Positions 44,987-56,219 of a stretch of DNA of 64,000 bases are shown here, one piece after another (position 1 is the stretch's first letter; the number at the start of each line of letters is the position of its first letter). The stretch covers positions 186,561-250,560 of the forward strand of contig NZ_AZFE01000032.1 in assembly GCF_001434315.1 (NCBI RefSeq), written 5' to 3'. Under the pieces are notes generated by a model. It did no database searches. It was not told where the DNA came from and saw only the letters and a list, made by a program, of their open reading frames with translations. The position numbers and the translations under genes are program-made. The DNA comes from Paucilactobacillus oligofermentans DSM 15707 = LMG 22743 (GTDB lineage Bacteria > Bacillota > Bacilli > Lactobacillales > Lactobacillaceae).

Positions 44987-45784
44987 GTGGCTACTAGTCA
45001 AGAATTTAATGGAATTATTATGTATCGCCGTGATTATAAAGAGCGTGATTTATTAGTTAAAATTCTGACTGATCAAATTGGTAAAACCATGTTTATGGTT
45101 AAAGATGCTAAAAAGCGAGGATCTCGAATTGGTCCGGGAGTACTGCCTAATACACATGGACGGTATGCCGGATCATTGAATCAAACTGGTATGAGCTTTA
45201 TTAATGCGGTATTGGATGCAGAGCAATACTTTACGATTTCGCAAGATATTTTTAAGAATGCTTATGCGACTTACATTTTGGCTTTGTTAGATAGTGCCTA
45301 CCAAGACAATCAGCCACTGGGTCATTGGTTTGAAATCATCTCAAATGCATTAACGTTGATTGATGAAGGTGCAGATGAGCAGATTATTGCTAACATTATT
45401 GAGATTCAGCTATTATCAGCATTTGGAGTTCAACCTGAATGGCGACAATGTGTTGTTTGTGGTCGTAATGACTTACCCTTTGATTATTCAATGAAGTATA
45501 ACGGGCTAATCTGTCAGCAACATTTTTCGATGGATCTTCATCGACTCCATTTAGATCAAAAAACCATTTTTTTCTTACGCCAATTTTCAGTAATTAAAAT
45601 GGACCAAATTAATAATATTAATGTAAGTGATGTAACTAAGAAGAACTTGCGGATTGTGATTGATCAAATTTATGACGAATCAGTTGGTTTGAAACTAAAA
45701 AGTAAAAAATTTATTGATGAAATGGATTCTTGGAGTGATAAACTAACTTTGAAACCACGAACCAATATTGACAAGCCTGAATGA
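44987..45784 (+). CDS. recO: DNA repair protein RecO
   Basis: 265 aa. N-terminal OB fold (FNGIIMYRRDYKERDLLVKI), helical C-terminal part with zinc ligands CVVCGRND and YNGLICQQH. Loads RecA with RecR. GTG 44987 follows AGAGGTG by eight bases; the TTG at 44966 lies before that site. Confidence 0.95.
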   Translation: MATSQEFNGIIMYRRDYKERDLLVKILTDQIGKTMFMVKDAKKRGSRIGPGVLPNTHGRYAGSLNQTGMSFINAVLDAEQYFTISQDIFKNAYATYILALLDSAYQDNQPLGHWFEIISNALTLIDEGADEQIIANIIEIQLLSAFGVQPEWRQCVVCGRNDLPFDYSMKYNGLICQQHFSMDLHRLHLDQKTIFFLRQFSVIKMDQINNINVSDVTKKNLRIVIDQIYDESVGLKLKSKKFIDEMDSWSDKLTLKPRTNIDKPE

Positions 45785-45796
45785 TTAAACTATCAT

Positions 45797-46020
45797 TATA
45801 ATTAATTGAATAACCAATGATGACGAAGGATTAATGAGTGACAAATAAAAGCGATGCTGAGGTAGTGAAAGTCAGCAATGTTCATTCTCGGCACTTTATC
45901 AGTTGGATTTAACTAAGCTGTTTTGCAATTATGCAAAAAAGCAGGGTGGAACCGCGAATAAAATCGTCCCTGTAAAGACTATTTATATATATTAGTCTTT
46001 ACAGGTTTTTTATTTGTTCA
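45797..46020 (+). promoter_or_regulatory. T-box riboswitch (Gly) with terminator, leader of glyQS
   Basis: A TATAAT at 45797-45802 may be the -10 (no good -35). The specifier GGC (Gly, 45900-45902, followed by A) lies in CTCGGCACTTT. T-box motif AGGGTGGAACCGCGA at 45953-45967. Terminator stem of 13 base pairs (CCTGTAAAGACTA at 45979-45991 with 46003-46015) and T tract. Confidence 0.95.
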
Positions 46021-46061
46021 AAAAAGCGTTTAAATTATAGTAACTGAAAGGGATTGATGAA

Positions 46062-46988
46062 ATGACAGATAAGTTAGCAGTACAAGATATCATTTTAAAA
46101 TTACAAAAATATTGGGCAGATCAAGGATGCATGTTAATGCAGGCCTATGACACGGAAAAAGGTGCTGGTACTATGAGTCCATATACTTTTTTACGAGCAA
46201 TTGGACCAGAGCCTTGGAATGCTGCATATGTAGAACCATCAAGACGTCCAGCCGATGGTCGTTATGGTGATAATCCTAATCGCTTATATCAACATCATCA
46301 ATTTCAAGTAATCATGAAGCCATCACCTGATAATATTCAAGAACTATATTTAGGTAGTTTACGTGAATTAGGAATTGAACCGTTGGAACATGATATCCGC
46401 TTCGTTGAAGATAACTGGGAAAATCCTTCAATGGGTTGTGCTGGTGTTGGTTGGGAAGTTTGGCTTGATGGCATGGAAGTTACCCAATTTACTTATTTCC
46501 AAGTGGTTGGTGGTTTAACCATGGATCCAGTCGCTTCTGAAGTTACTTATGGTCTAGAACGACTATCTGAATATATTCAAGACGTGAATAATGTTTATGA
46601 ACTTGAATGGGCCGATGGTGTATTATACGGGGACATCTTTAAAGAACCTGAATATGAACATTCAAAATATTCATTTGAAGAAAGTAATCAAGAAATGTTA
46701 TTGAAGTTTTTTGAAGAATATGAAAAAGAAGCCACGCGATTAATCGAGCAAGGGTTAGTTCATCCAGCATATGATTATGTCTTGAAATGTAGTCACGCAT
46801 TTAACTTGTTAGATGCTCGTGGTGCGGTTTCAGTAACCGAGCGAGCTGGTTATTTAGCACGAATTCGTAATATGGCACGGGCGATTGCACGAGCTTTTGT
46901 GGCAGAACGAAAAAAATTAGGCTTCCCATTAATTAAGGATGAAGCTAAACGACAAGCACTATTAGTTGATGAAGAGGAGGCTAAGTAA
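46062..46988 (+). CDS. glyQ: Glycyl-tRNA synthetase alpha subunit
   Basis: 308 aa. [39 protein letters not shown] and [14 protein letters not shown] are GlyQ motifs. Forms the alpha2beta2 enzyme with GlyS, encoded one base after its stop. Confidence 0.98.
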   Translation: MTDKLAVQDIILKLQKYWADQGCMLMQAYDTEKGAGTMSPYTFLRAIGPEPWNAAYVEPSRRPADGRYGDNPNRLYQHHQFQVIMKPSPDNIQELYLGSLRELGIEPLEHDIRFVEDNWENPSMGCAGVGWEVWLDGMEVTQFTYFQVVGGLTMDPVASEVTYGLERLSEYIQDVNNVYELEWADGVLYGDIFKEPEYEHSKYSFEESNQEMLLKFFEEYEKEATRLIEQGLVHPAYDYVLKCSHAFNLLDARGAVSVTERAGYLARIRNMARAIARAFVAERKKLGFPLIKDEAKRQALLVDEEEAK

Positions 46989-46989
46989 C

Positions 46990-49065
46990 ATGTCACATAC
47001 ATTTTTATTAGAAATTGGCGTTGAAGAAATGCCTGCTCATGTTGTAACTCCTAGTATCAAACAATTAGCTACGCGAGTTAGTTCATATTTAGAGGAAGCA
47101 CGAATTGATTTTGATGATATCAAAGAATTTGCAACGCCAAGACGGATGGCATTGTTAATCAGTGGTTTAGCTGATAAGCAACCAGATATTGATGAAGAAG
47201 TTAAGGGACCTGCTAAAAAGATTGCACAAGATGATGAAGGTAATTGGTCAAAAGCTGCGATTGGGTTTACTCGTGGACAAGGTGTAACCGTTGATGACAT
47301 TACTTTTAAAGAACTTAAAGGTGTTGAATATGTTTATGTTGAAAAGCATGTAGCTGGTCAATCAGTTAACGATATTCTAACCGGCTTAGATAAGGTTATC
47401 ATGGCAATGAATTTTCCAACTATGATGAAGTGGTCAACTCATAAGTTTGAATTTGTTCGCCCAATCAAATGGTTGGTAGCATTACTAGATGACCAAGTAA
47501 TTCCATTCTCAATTTTGGATATTACAACTGGCAATCAATCAATGGGACACCGTTTCTTAGGTAAGTCACTTGAACTTAAAACAGCAACTGATTATGAAGC
47601 CGCATTAGAAGCGGAATTTGTAATCGCTGATCAAGCTAAGCGTAAGGCTTTAATTCGTGAACAGATTGCCCAAATTGCCAAGCAACATGATTGGCTTGTA
47701 GATGTTGATGAAGCATTACTTGAAGAAGTTAATAACTTAGTTGAATGGCCAACTGCCTTTAATGGTGCATTTGATGAACAATATTTAGTTTTGCCTGATG
47801 AAGTACTGATTACATCAATGAAAGAACATCAACGTTTCTTTTTTGTTCGTAGTCATGATGGCAAATTATTACCTAATTTCATTTCAGTTCGAAATGGAAA
47901 TGCGGCTCATTTAGATAACGTTGCTCGTGGAAATGAACGAGTGCTAACTGCTCGATTAGAAGATGCTAAGTTCTTTTATGAAGAAGATCAACAAGTTACG
48001 ATTAGTGAATATGTTGAACGACTTAAAAATGTTACGTTCCATGATAAGATTGGTTCTATGTATGAAAAAATGCAACGGGTGACAGTTTTAGCAGCCATTT
48101 TAGGTGATAAGTTAAGCTTTACTGATGCAGAACAAACTGATTTGAAACGTGCTAGTCAAATTTATAAATTTGATTTAACTACGGGGATGGTTGGTGAATT
48201 TGCTGAACTCCAAGGAGTAATGGGTGAAAAATATGCCTTACTTCAAGGTGAAACTGCTGATGTTGCTAAAGCAGTTCGCGAACATTATTTACCAATTTCA
48301 GCTGAAGGAAGTTTACCTGAATCAAAAATTGGGTCAGTTTTAGCAATTGCTGATAAGTTTGAAAGTATGCTCAGTTTCTTCTCTGTCGGTATGATTCCAA
48401 GTGGATCAAATGATCCATATGCATTGAGACGACAAGCATTTGGTATCGTACGAATTATTGAAGAAAAGCAATGGCATCTTGAATTATTAGATATTGAAAC
48501 AGAATTGGTTAAGTCAATGACCGAAGCCGGTGTAAACCCTAATTTTGATATGACTAAAGTTACAGCTGATGTAAATTCATTTATTTCGGATCGGATTCGT
48601 TTAACCTTAGAAAATAAAAAGTATCGTTATGACATTATTGAAGCTGCTGTTACCGGTAAGCAAAATGATATTGCTAAGGTAATTGAGACAGCAACGGTCT
48701 TGGATGCACATAAAGATGATGCTAACTTTAAAGACTCGATTGAAGCTTTAACTCGAGTTTTGAGAATTGCACAAAAAAATGAGATTAATCCAGATCATTT
48801 AGCTGTCGATGCTAAATTATTTCAAGCTGCATCAGAGCAACAATTACTTGATCAAGTTACCGTAATTGAGAATGCGGCAGTCAATACAATTGAGCAAGTT
48901 TATCAACAATTAGCAAGTTTACAACCAACGATTGAAGCTTATTTTGATGATAATATGATTATGGATAAAGATGAACAAGTTAAGAACAACCGACTTAATC
49001 AATTAGCCAGAGTTGCCAAGTTAACTGAACAACTTGGTAACTTGAATGAGTTAATCGTCAAATAA
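46990..49065 (+). CDS. glyS: Glycyl-tRNA synthetase beta subunit
   Basis: 691 aa. [15 protein letters not shown] at the start, [25 protein letters not shown] and an HD-like plus DALR-type anticodon part at the C-terminus. ATG 46990 follows AGGAGG by nine bases. Confidence 0.98.
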   Translation: MSHTFLLEIGVEEMPAHVVTPSIKQLATRVSSYLEEARIDFDDIKEFATPRRMALLISGLADKQPDIDEEVKGPAKKIAQDDEGNWSKAAIGFTRGQGVTVDDITFKELKGVEYVYVEKHVAGQSVNDILTGLDKVIMAMNFPTMMKWSTHKFEFVRPIKWLVALLDDQVIPFSILDITTGNQSMGHRFLGKSLELKTATDYEAALEAEFVIADQAKRKALIREQIAQIAKQHDWLVDVDEALLEEVNNLVEWPTAFNGAFDEQYLVLPDEVLITSMKEHQRFFFVRSHDGKLLPNFISVRNGNAAHLDNVARGNERVLTARLEDAKFFYEEDQQVTISEYVERLKNVTFHDKIGSMYEKMQRVTVLAAILGDKLSFTDAEQTDLKRASQIYKFDLTTGMVGEFAELQGVMGEKYALLQGETADVAKAVREHYLPISAEGSLPESKIGSVLAIADKFESMLSFFSVGMIPSGSNDPYALRRQAFGIVRIIEEKQWHLELLDIETELVKSMTEAGVNPNFDMTKVTADVNSFISDRIRLTLENKKYRYDIIEAAVTGKQNDIAKVIETATVLDAHKDDANFKDSIEALTRVLRIAQKNEINPDHLAVDAKLFQAASEQQLLDQVTVIENAAVNTIEQVYQQLASLQPTIEAYFDDNMIMDKDEQVKNNRLNQLARVAKLTEQLGNLNELIVK

Positions 49066-49107
49066 GTTTGAGAAACTTGACAAACCTGTATGCCAAACGC
49101 ATTCTGA

Positions 49108-49190
49108 TTGACAATTTTTGTAATTGCGTTAAGATATATATTGAATAATTATGTAGTTTATTAGTCGCGTTTCGAGTGAACGCGGCTATT
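49108..49190 (+). promoter_or_regulatory. dnaG-rpoD promoter and leader hairpin
   Basis: TTGACA (49108-49113) with TAAGAT (49130-49135, 16-base spacer) as -10. Downstream TAGTCGCGTT (49162-49171) pairs with AACGCGGCTA (49179-49188), a 10-base-pair hairpin without a T tract, so it stays in the 5' leader. Confidence 0.6.
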
Positions 49191-49220
49191 CGCAACTTAA
49201 CGTAGAAATGAGGGGTTTGG

Positions 49221-51083
49221 ATGGCAACCAGAATTCCTGAGGAAGTCATTGATCAAGTTCGTAGCTCCGTTAATATTGCGGATGTGATTGGTCAGTACGT
49301 TCAATTAAAGAAATCGGGTAAGAATTTATTTGGGGTATGCCCATTTCATGATGAAAAAACTGGTTCATTTTCAGTTAATGAAGAAAAACAAATTTTTCAT
49401 TGTTTTAGTTGTGGACGTGGGGGTAACGTTTTTCGATTCTTTATGGAACTCGAAAATATTTCTTTTCCAGAGGCTGTCATTAAAGTGGCTGAGGATGCGC
49501 ATATTGATTTACCAACTGAATATCAATCAAAAGAATATGTGATTGAAAGCCAGCAAAATTCATTATCTGGGCAGTTAACTGATTTACATGAACAAGCAGC
49601 TAATCTATATCATCATATTTTAAAAAATACGCAAGCTGGGCAGCAAGCACTCCAATATCTTCATGAACGTGGGATGACTGATGAGATTATTGATCAATTT
49701 GGAATTGGGTTTGCACCTGAACAGCGATTGCTGTATCCGTTTTTTGAAGAAAAGAAAGTTGAATATCAGCTTTTAAGACAAACGGGGATGTTTGCTGAAG
49801 ATCAATCAGGTAAATTACATGATCGATTTTCAGGTCGTGTGATGTTCCCGATTAAGAATCAAAATAGTAAAGTCATTGCCTTTTCTGGACGATTATTGAG
49901 TACTGAAAATACTGATATGCCCAAGTATTTAAATAGTCCGGAAACTGAAATCTTTAATAAACGACGAACCTTGTTTAACTTTGATGTTGCGAGAAAAAGT
50001 GTCCGTCAGTCACAACGACTAATTTTGTTTGAAGGCTTTATGGATGTGATTGCCGCTACTAGAGCAGGAGTTACTTGCGGAGTAGCTTCCATGGGAACCA
50101 GTCTAACGGAAGAACAAATTAGCATGATGGAACGTGTTACTTCAGCCGTTGATGTTTGTTACGATGGGGATGATGCTGGTCAAAATGCAACTAATCGTGC
50201 TTTATCATTAATTAGTGAGCAAAGCTCAAAAATTAAATTAGGTGTGGTTAGTATGCCGGCTGGGATTGATCCAGATGAGTATGTGCAAGAATATGGTGAA
50301 GATAAACTAGCTGAATGGCTGGATAATGCTAAACAAACGCCAGTAGCTTTTCAAATGACGTTTTTAAAACGTAATCTAAATGTTGATAATGAAGTTGACC
50401 AGTTAAGTTATTTACATTCAATTTTAAAAGTAATTGCGAATGTGCCGGATTCATTGGAACAAGATGTTTATCTTAACCAATTAGTACAACAATTTAATCT
50501 TGATAAACAGACTTTACAAGGACAACTACAAGAAGTTAGACGGCAAGTTAAAGCTCAGAATCCAAAGCATCAATCTAAAAATGAGTATTATCGTCGTGAA
50601 GAACAACCGATAATTCAACATGATGTTGAAATCTTGGACCAAACCAAACGGGCTGAACGAATGTTATTACGATTGATGTTACATGATCGTGATGTTTGGT
50701 ATTATGTTAAAGGAAAAGAAAATTTTTACTTTGCACATGAGTCATTTCAAACATTATATTTACTGGCGCAAAGTTATTTCACTAAACATGATGTTTATGC
50801 AGCTAATGAATTCTTTGATTATTTAGAAGATGATAAGTTACAACGACTAATGATTGATTTAGAAGAAATTGAAGCTAGCGATGAAGTAAGTATGGACGCG
50901 GTTGATGATTATCTCAATGTAATTGTGCATAAAACACCATTGAAACAACTCATTACAGAAAAAAAAGCGCAACTTAATGAAGCAACTAAATTCGGTAATA
51001 AAGAATTGGAAGAGTCATTGACGATTGAAGTAATTAATTTGATGAAACAACAACAAGAACAACTACAAGGCGGAGGAAAATAA
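49221..51083 (+). CDS. dnaG: DNA primase
   Basis: 620 aa. Zinc finger CPFHDEKTGSFSV with CFSCGRGG, TOPRIM (ILFEGFMDVIAATRAGV, CYDGDDAGQNA), C-terminal helicase-binding helices. Makes RNA primers. Three bases before rpoD, the classic macromolecular-synthesis operon. Confidence 0.98.
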   Translation: MATRIPEEVIDQVRSSVNIADVIGQYVQLKKSGKNLFGVCPFHDEKTGSFSVNEEKQIFHCFSCGRGGNVFRFFMELENISFPEAVIKVAEDAHIDLPTEYQSKEYVIESQQNSLSGQLTDLHEQAANLYHHILKNTQAGQQALQYLHERGMTDEIIDQFGIGFAPEQRLLYPFFEEKKVEYQLLRQTGMFAEDQSGKLHDRFSGRVMFPIKNQNSKVIAFSGRLLSTENTDMPKYLNSPETEIFNKRRTLFNFDVARKSVRQSQRLILFEGFMDVIAATRAGVTCGVASMGTSLTEEQISMMERVTSAVDVCYDGDDAGQNATNRALSLISEQSSKIKLGVVSMPAGIDPDEYVQEYGEDKLAEWLDNAKQTPVAFQMTFLKRNLNVDNEVDQLSYLHSILKVIANVPDSLEQDVYLNQLVQQFNLDKQTLQGQLQEVRRQVKAQNPKHQSKNEYYRREEQPIIQHDVEILDQTKRAERMLLRLMLHDRDVWYYVKGKENFYFAHESFQTLYLLAQSYFTKHDVYAANEFFDYLEDDKLQRLMIDLEEIEASDEVSMDAVDDYLNVIVHKTPLKQLITEKKAQLNEATKFGNKELEESLTIEVINLMKQQQEQLQGGGK

Positions 51084-51086
51084 TTA

Positions 51087-52226
51087 ATGGCAAAGAAAAA
51101 AGAAGAAAAAATTATTTCAAACTTGGAAGATTTCGATCAAAAGAAATATGATGCTGCTGTTGGTAAATTGATTCGTGACTATAAAAAAGATAAAGAAATT
51201 AAATTTGATGAATTAACCGATAAGATTGCGTCACCATTTGGTTTAGTTGAAGATGGAATGGAAAATCTAATTTCAAATATCGAAGATGCTGGAATTAGTG
51301 TTGTCGATGAGAATGGTGATCCAGATCCTCGTGCTTTAAGAACTGAAAAAGAAATTTCAAGTAAAGAATTAAAAGATACTTCTGCACCAACTGGAATCAA
51401 AATTAATGATCCCGTTCGGATGTATTTGAAGGAAATTGGGCGCGTTAATTTGTTGAAAGCTGAAGAAGAAGTTAAATTAGCTGAACGAATTGAAGCGGGT
51501 GAAGAAGAAGCTAAACAAGAATTAGCTGAAGCTAACTTGCGTTTAGTTGTTTCAATTGCTAAACGTTATGTTGGTCGTGGAATGCAATTCCTTGATTTAA
51601 TCCAAGAAGGTAATATGGGATTAATGAAGGCCGTTGAAAAATTTGATTATCGTAAAGGTTTCAAGTTTTCAACTTATGCAACTTGGTGGATTCGTCAAGC
51701 GATTACACGTGCCATTGCCGATCAAGCTCGGACAATTCGGATTCCAGTTCATATGGTTGAAACGATTAATAAGTTAATCCGGATTCAACGTCAATTACTT
51801 CAAGATTTGGGTCGCGAACCTACACCTGAAGAAATTGGTGCTGAAATGGATATGCCAACTGAAAAAGTTCGTGAGATTCTAAAAATTGCACAAGAACCAG
51901 TATCTTTGGAAACACCAATTGGTGAAGAAGATGATTCTCATCTAGGTGATTTTATTGAAGATCAAGATGCAACTAGTCCAGCTGAGCATGCGGCTTATGA
52001 ATTATTAAAAGAACAACTTGAAAACGTTCTTGATACTTTAACTGATCGTGAAGAAAATGTCTTACGTTTACGATTTGGTCTCGATGATGGTCGGACTCGT
52101 ACCTTAGAAGAAGTTGGAAAAGTATTTGGTGTAACTCGAGAACGAATTCGCCAAATCGAAGCCAAAGCACTTCGTAAGTTACGTCATCCATCACGTTCAA
52201 AACAATTAAAAGATTTCTTGGAATAG
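51087..52226 (+). CDS. rpoD: Primary sigma factor (SigA)
   Basis: 379 aa. Region 1.2 ([15 protein letters not shown]), region 2 ([34 protein letters not shown]), region 3 ([13 protein letters not shown]) and region 4 ([19 protein letters not shown]). GGCGGAGG before ATG. Confidence 0.99.
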   Translation: MAKKKEEKIISNLEDFDQKKYDAAVGKLIRDYKKDKEIKFDELTDKIASPFGLVEDGMENLISNIEDAGISVVDENGDPDPRALRTEKEISSKELKDTSAPTGIKINDPVRMYLKEIGRVNLLKAEEEVKLAERIEAGEEEAKQELAEANLRLVVSIAKRYVGRGMQFLDLIQEGNMGLMKAVEKFDYRKGFKFSTYATWWIRQAITRAIADQARTIRIPVHMVETINKLIRIQRQLLQDLGREPTPEEIGAEMDMPTEKVREILKIAQEPVSLETPIGEEDDSHLGDFIEDQDATSPAEHAAYELLKEQLENVLDTLTDREENVLRLRFGLDDGRTRTLEEVGKVFGVTRERIRQIEAKALRKLRHPSRSKQLKDFLE

Positions 52227-52253
52227 CAACAAATTGCTATATACAATTAAATG

Positions 52254-52286
52254 AAAAGAGTGGTCTGATTAAGATCATTCTTTTTA
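52254..52286 (+). terminator. Terminator of dnaG-rpoD
   Basis: AAAAGAGTGGTCT with AGATCATTCTTTT (two G-T pairs) and T tract. Confidence 0.9.
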
Positions 52287-52366
52287 TTTTTAGCATTATT
52301 TGTATAATACAAGTAATTTTTAAATGGTATACTTTTAACATTGAATAAAAAGAAAGTGGTATTAGA

Positions 52367-53371
52367 ATGGATGTTTATTTAAAGCAAGCTATCATGCACG
52401 TCATTGATCGTGGATTTGGGGATCCTGTATTTTCACAAACTAATTTAGATTTAACCAATATTAATATTCGTGAATATCTAACTAAGAAAATTGAAAAGTT
52501 AGTATCAGCTCAATCGAAAACGGGAATGTTAGTTGAAGGATCAAAAATGGCACAACTAATTAAAATTGCTCCTGATGATTTTGAAAAGGTTAGTAAAGAG
52601 ATTGTTGAACAGTGGTTTAGTATTTATAAACAAAGTGAAGATGCACCAAGTGCAGATGTCTTTGTAATTTTATATGAAGATGATGCACAAGCGTATATTG
52701 CCATGTTGAAAGTTGATTATCATCAAGGATTTACTCATTTAATTGGCGACCAAGATGGTAAGTTATCAAATGAATTGATTATTCATCAGTCGATTTTATC
52801 CGGTAAAACAACAAAAGCAGATGAAGGATTTAGTGTCCAGGTTGCTGAATTGACTTATCAATTAATGGAGAAAAAATATACTTTCTCTGGTGACAAGATG
52901 GAATATTTATCAACCAAGGTGATTGAAAGTGCACCAATGCCATCATTAGAACAAAATGTAAAGACAGTAAAAAAAATTGCCGAGAAGGTTGCTAAACAAT
53001 ATGATGTTCCAAAGTTTGAAGTTGTGAACCAAGTTAAAGAAGCTGTGCAAGAATCAATTGATCAAGAACAAGCAATTGATACTGACGTGATTGCAAAACA
53101 TATTTTCAAAGATAATGTTTCAGCGCAGGTAGAGTTTAATGACACGATTGCGCAAGAAGTTGAATCACCTAAAATGCCAGTTTCAAAGGCAGTGCAAGAA
53201 ATTGCTACTAAAAAATATGGTAAACAGAAATTAAAATTATCGAATGGAATCGAATTAACCGTACCATTAGATGTTTATCAAAATCCCGATTTAATTGAAT
53301 TTCAAAATCATCCTGATGGAACAATTTCTGTCATGATTAAGAATGTTGAAAAAGTGATTAGTAAATTGTAA
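52367..53371 (+). CDS. Nucleoid-associated protein (NA37/YejK-like)
   Basis: 334 aa. The family pattern is spread out: YLKQAIMHVIDRG and DLTNINIREYLTKKI at the start, FVILYEDDAQAYIAMLKVDY in the middle, and a C-terminal beta part (GIELTVPLDVYQNP). This matches the 37-kDa nucleoid-associated protein family, DNA-binding but of unclear role in Gram-positives. Its own transcript, between two terminators. Confidence 0.75.
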   Translation: MDVYLKQAIMHVIDRGFGDPVFSQTNLDLTNINIREYLTKKIEKLVSAQSKTGMLVEGSKMAQLIKIAPDDFEKVSKEIVEQWFSIYKQSEDAPSADVFVILYEDDAQAYIAMLKVDYHQGFTHLIGDQDGKLSNELIIHQSILSGKTTKADEGFSVQVAELTYQLMEKKYTFSGDKMEYLSTKVIESAPMPSLEQNVKTVKKIAEKVAKQYDVPKFEVVNQVKEAVQESIDQEQAIDTDVIAKHIFKDNVSAQVEFNDTIAQEVESPKMPVSKAVQEIATKKYGKQKLKLSNGIELTVPLDVYQNPDLIEFQNHPDGTISVMIKNVEKVISKL

Positions 53372-53380
53372 TAAGATACT

Positions 53381-53416
53381 AAAAGAAGCAGCTGCCTAAG
53401 CGACTGCTTCTTTTGT
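53381..53416. terminator. Bidirectional terminator
   Basis: AAAAGAAGCAG (53381-53391) with CTGCTTCTTTT (53404-53414); it overlaps the end of the MFS gene on the minus strand. Confidence 0.9.
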
Positions 53417-54568
53417 GTTTAATAGATAGAATGCTCCAATGGAGATAATTTGAAAAATAAACATAATTGCAAACATTGGGGTCGGACTACCAGATCCAAA
53501 TAAGCCAACTAAGGGTGAACTAATGCCACCAGCGATATTTCCAAACAAACCGACCATTGCTGAAGAAATACCAGCGTTAATTCCTGGAACCTGCATGGCT
53601 AAATCAGTGGCTAGTGCAGTCGTAAAACCAAATCCAGAGATAATTAAGAAAATACCAATGATTGAAATTAAATGATTGTTAATGGTGAAACCATTTATCA
53701 ACATGCAACTGATAACAATGATAGTAGCAAATAAGTTAATTTTAACCATGATTTTACTTCTAAAATAACTAACCATTCGGCCAGCAATAAAACTACCGAA
53801 AGCAATTCCAGCGCCATTTAATGCATACATCAAGCTGAACTGAGTCGTACTAAAGTGAAAGACACCTTGATAGATAAATGATGACCCGGAAATATAACAA
53901 AATAAAACGCCATTAGCCATACATAAAATAAGAGTTGGTTGCCAAAATGCCTTAGCATGTCCTAGAGAACGTAGTGATTTACGACTGAATGTGGCTTCAA
54001 TTTTTTTAGGTGCAGTCTCGGGTAAAAATAATGAATTGATGACTAAAATAATACCGACAAAACCTAAAACAACAAAAATTAATGACCATGGTCCAATTAG
54101 TAGCGTCATTGAACCAATAATCGGTGCAATAACGGGGAAAATACCATTAATTGACATTAGATTAGCATAAAAGCGGGTTAACTTTTTACCAGTGAACATA
54201 TCTTTAGCAATTGCGCGGGATAAGACATTACCGCTGGCACCAGCTAAACCTTGAAAAAAGCGAATTACTAAAAATAAAGTAATATTAGTAATGAAGGCGA
54301 GCATAAATGATGTGATGACGAAAATAATTAATCCAACAATTAATGGAATTTTTCGACCAATTCGATCACTAATTGGGCCAATTAATAATTGGCCAATTGC
54401 TAAGCCAACAATGCAGGTACTAATACTCATTTGAATTAAGGAAGTGGAAGTATGAAATGTGGCAGTCATTGATGGTAATGCCGGAAGATACATATCTAAT
54501 GATAAAGGGCCAAAAGCACTGAGAGTTCCAAGAAGTAATACAAGCCAAAGTGAAGATTTATTTTTCAT
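53396..54568 (-). CDS. Bcr/CflA-type MFS drug efflux transporter
   Basis: 390 aa, 12 spans. FGPLSLDMYLPALPSM in span 1, GQLLIGPISDRIGRKIPLI (loop 2-3), and RFFQGLAGASGNVLSRAIAKD are the Bcr/CflA motifs. Exports drugs or small metabolites with H+. Divergent from trmK. Confidence 0.88.
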   Translation of the reverse strand: MKNKSSLWLVLLLGTLSAFGPLSLDMYLPALPSMTATFHTSTSLIQMSISTCIVGLAIGQLLIGPISDRIGRKIPLIVGLIIFVITSFMLAFITNITLFLVIRFFQGLAGASGNVLSRAIAKDMFTGKKLTRFYANLMSINGIFPVIAPIIGSMTLLIGPWSLIFVVLGFVGIILVINSLFLPETAPKKIEATFSRKSLRSLGHAKAFWQPTLILCMANGVLFCYISGSSFIYQGVFHFSTTQFSLMYALNGAGIAFGSFIAGRMVSYFRSKIMVKINLFATIIVISCMLINGFTINNHLISIIGIFLIISGFGFTTALATDLAMQVPGINAGISSAMVGLFGNIAGGISSPLVGLFGSGSPTPMFAIMFIFQIISIGAFYLLNTKEAVA

Positions 54569-54708
54569 TTTTTTGCGACCAATCTTTTAAAAATTACGAA
54601 TATAATTATTCTATCAAAATTTAGGTAGGGATAGTTAATTTTAATATTAAGTTAGTGATATTTACTATATACTATTGGTATTAACGAAAAAAGAAATGAG
54701 TGAAATTA

Positions 54709-55401
54709 ATGGATTCATTACATCTTTCAAAACGTTTAGCGACGGTAGCTAAATATGTACCCGATGATGCACGAATGGCTGATATTGGCTCTGATCATGC
54801 TTATTTACCAGCTAATTTAGCTTTAAATCAACGAATTGACTTTGCAATTGCAGGTGAAGTGGCTAAAGGTCCCTTTCAAAATGCACAAGCTGAAATTAGC
54901 GGCCATCAGTTGACCAAGCAAATTGAAGCACGACTAGCTGATGGTTTAGCAGCGATTGAGTTATCAGATCGAATCGATACAATCACGATTGCTGGTATGG
55001 GTGGAACTTTAATTAGTGACATTTTGGAACAAGGTAAAAGTAAATTAAGTAATATTTCAAGATTAGTATTGGAACCTAATGTTGGTTCAGAGATTGTTAG
55101 AACTTGGTTGGTTGATAATTACTTTGAAATTACAGCAGAAGAAATTCTTTCTGAAGATAATCATGTTTACGAAATTATTGTGGCTGAACCAGTTGATTTA
55201 AAAGCAATTTATTCTGATCAAGAAATTTTATTTGGACCATTTTTATTAAAAGAAAAATCGGCTGCATTTAATGAAAAATGGCAATCGCAAATTAATCATT
55301 TAAACGAAGCAATTAAGCAGATGGAGCAGGCATCAAAAGTTCCATCCGAAAAAATTGAAGAGTTTAAACGAGAGATTAGTTTAATTGAGGAAGGATTATA
55401 A
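54709..55401 (+). CDS. trmK: tRNA (adenine22-N1)-methyltransferase
   Basis: 230 aa. MADIGSDHAYLPANLA (SAM site), IDTITIAGMGGTLISDIL and LEPNVGSEIVRTWL fit TrmK. ATG 54709 is favoured over GTG 54700. Followed by the Nif3-like gene after one base. Confidence 0.93.
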   Translation: MDSLHLSKRLATVAKYVPDDARMADIGSDHAYLPANLALNQRIDFAIAGEVAKGPFQNAQAEISGHQLTKQIEARLADGLAAIELSDRIDTITIAGMGGTLISDILEQGKSKLSNISRLVLEPNVGSEIVRTWLVDNYFEITAEEILSEDNHVYEIIVAEPVDLKAIYSDQEILFGPFLLKEKSAAFNEKWQSQINHLNEAIKQMEQASKVPSEKIEEFKREISLIEEGL

Positions 55402-55402
55402 A

Positions 55403-56215
55403 ATGATTGCACAAGAATTTATTGATTATTTTGAACAGTGGGCACCAAAGTCAATTGCTGAAGATGGCGATCCAGTTGGACTACAACTAGGTAATCCAAT
55501 GCAATCTGTAAAAAAAGTAATGACTACGCTGGATGTTCGACCAGAAGTAGTGGAAGAAGCAATTAATCAAAAAGTTGATTTTATTTTTGCACATCATCCT
55601 ATGATTTTTCGAGCACCGCATAATTTAGATTTAAGCGTGCCACAAAACGCGATGTATGCACAGTTAATTAAACATAATATTGTCGTTTATGGTGCACATA
55701 CAAATTTGGACAATGTGAATGGTGGTATGAATGATTGGTTAGCAGCGCAATTAGAGTTAATAAATTTAGAACCATTATTAACTGGTGGAACGCATCCAAT
55801 CACAGGTGAACGTTATGGTATGGGTCGTGTTGGTGAACTTAAACAAACGATGACAGTAACTGAATTTGCTCAATATGTAGCGGATAAGTTTGATGTTCCT
55901 GGGTTAAGAATTGTGGCGGGTAAGGATAAAACGATTAACCGAGTTGCTGTATTAGGAGGTTCTGGTGGTCAGTTCTATTTAGATGCGATTAAAAAGGCAG
56001 CTGATGCATATGTAACCGGTGATATTTCATATCATACGGGACATGATATTATTGCTAATAATTTAGTTGCGATTGATCCAGGGCATCATTTTGAATCTAT
56101 CTGCAAAGTTAAACTGCACGAGTTATTTAATCAATGGCAGGCAGCTAATAATTGGCCCATTGAAATTGTGGAATCACAACTTAGTACGGAGCCGTTTAAA
56201 TTTATGATGAGGTGA
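55403..56215 (+). CDS. Nif3-like dinuclear metal-binding protein
   Basis: 270 aa. DGDPVGLQLGNP, FIFAHHPMIF (His-His), YGAHTNLDNVNGGMNDWL, and the C-terminal TGDISYHTGHD and AIDPGHHFES carry the metal ligands. Lacks the long central insert of some homologues. Role unclear in spite of wide conservation. Paired with trmK as usual. Confidence 0.93.
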   Translation: MIAQEFIDYFEQWAPKSIAEDGDPVGLQLGNPMQSVKKVMTTLDVRPEVVEEAINQKVDFIFAHHPMIFRAPHNLDLSVPQNAMYAQLIKHNIVVYGAHTNLDNVNGGMNDWLAAQLELINLEPLLTGGTHPITGERYGMGRVGELKQTMTVTEFAQYVADKFDVPGLRIVAGKDKTINRVAVLGGSGGQFYLDAIKKAADAYVTGDISYHTGHDIIANNLVAIDPGHHFESICKVKLHELFNQWQAANNWPIEIVESQLSTEPFKFMMR

Positions 56216-56219
56216 TTGA

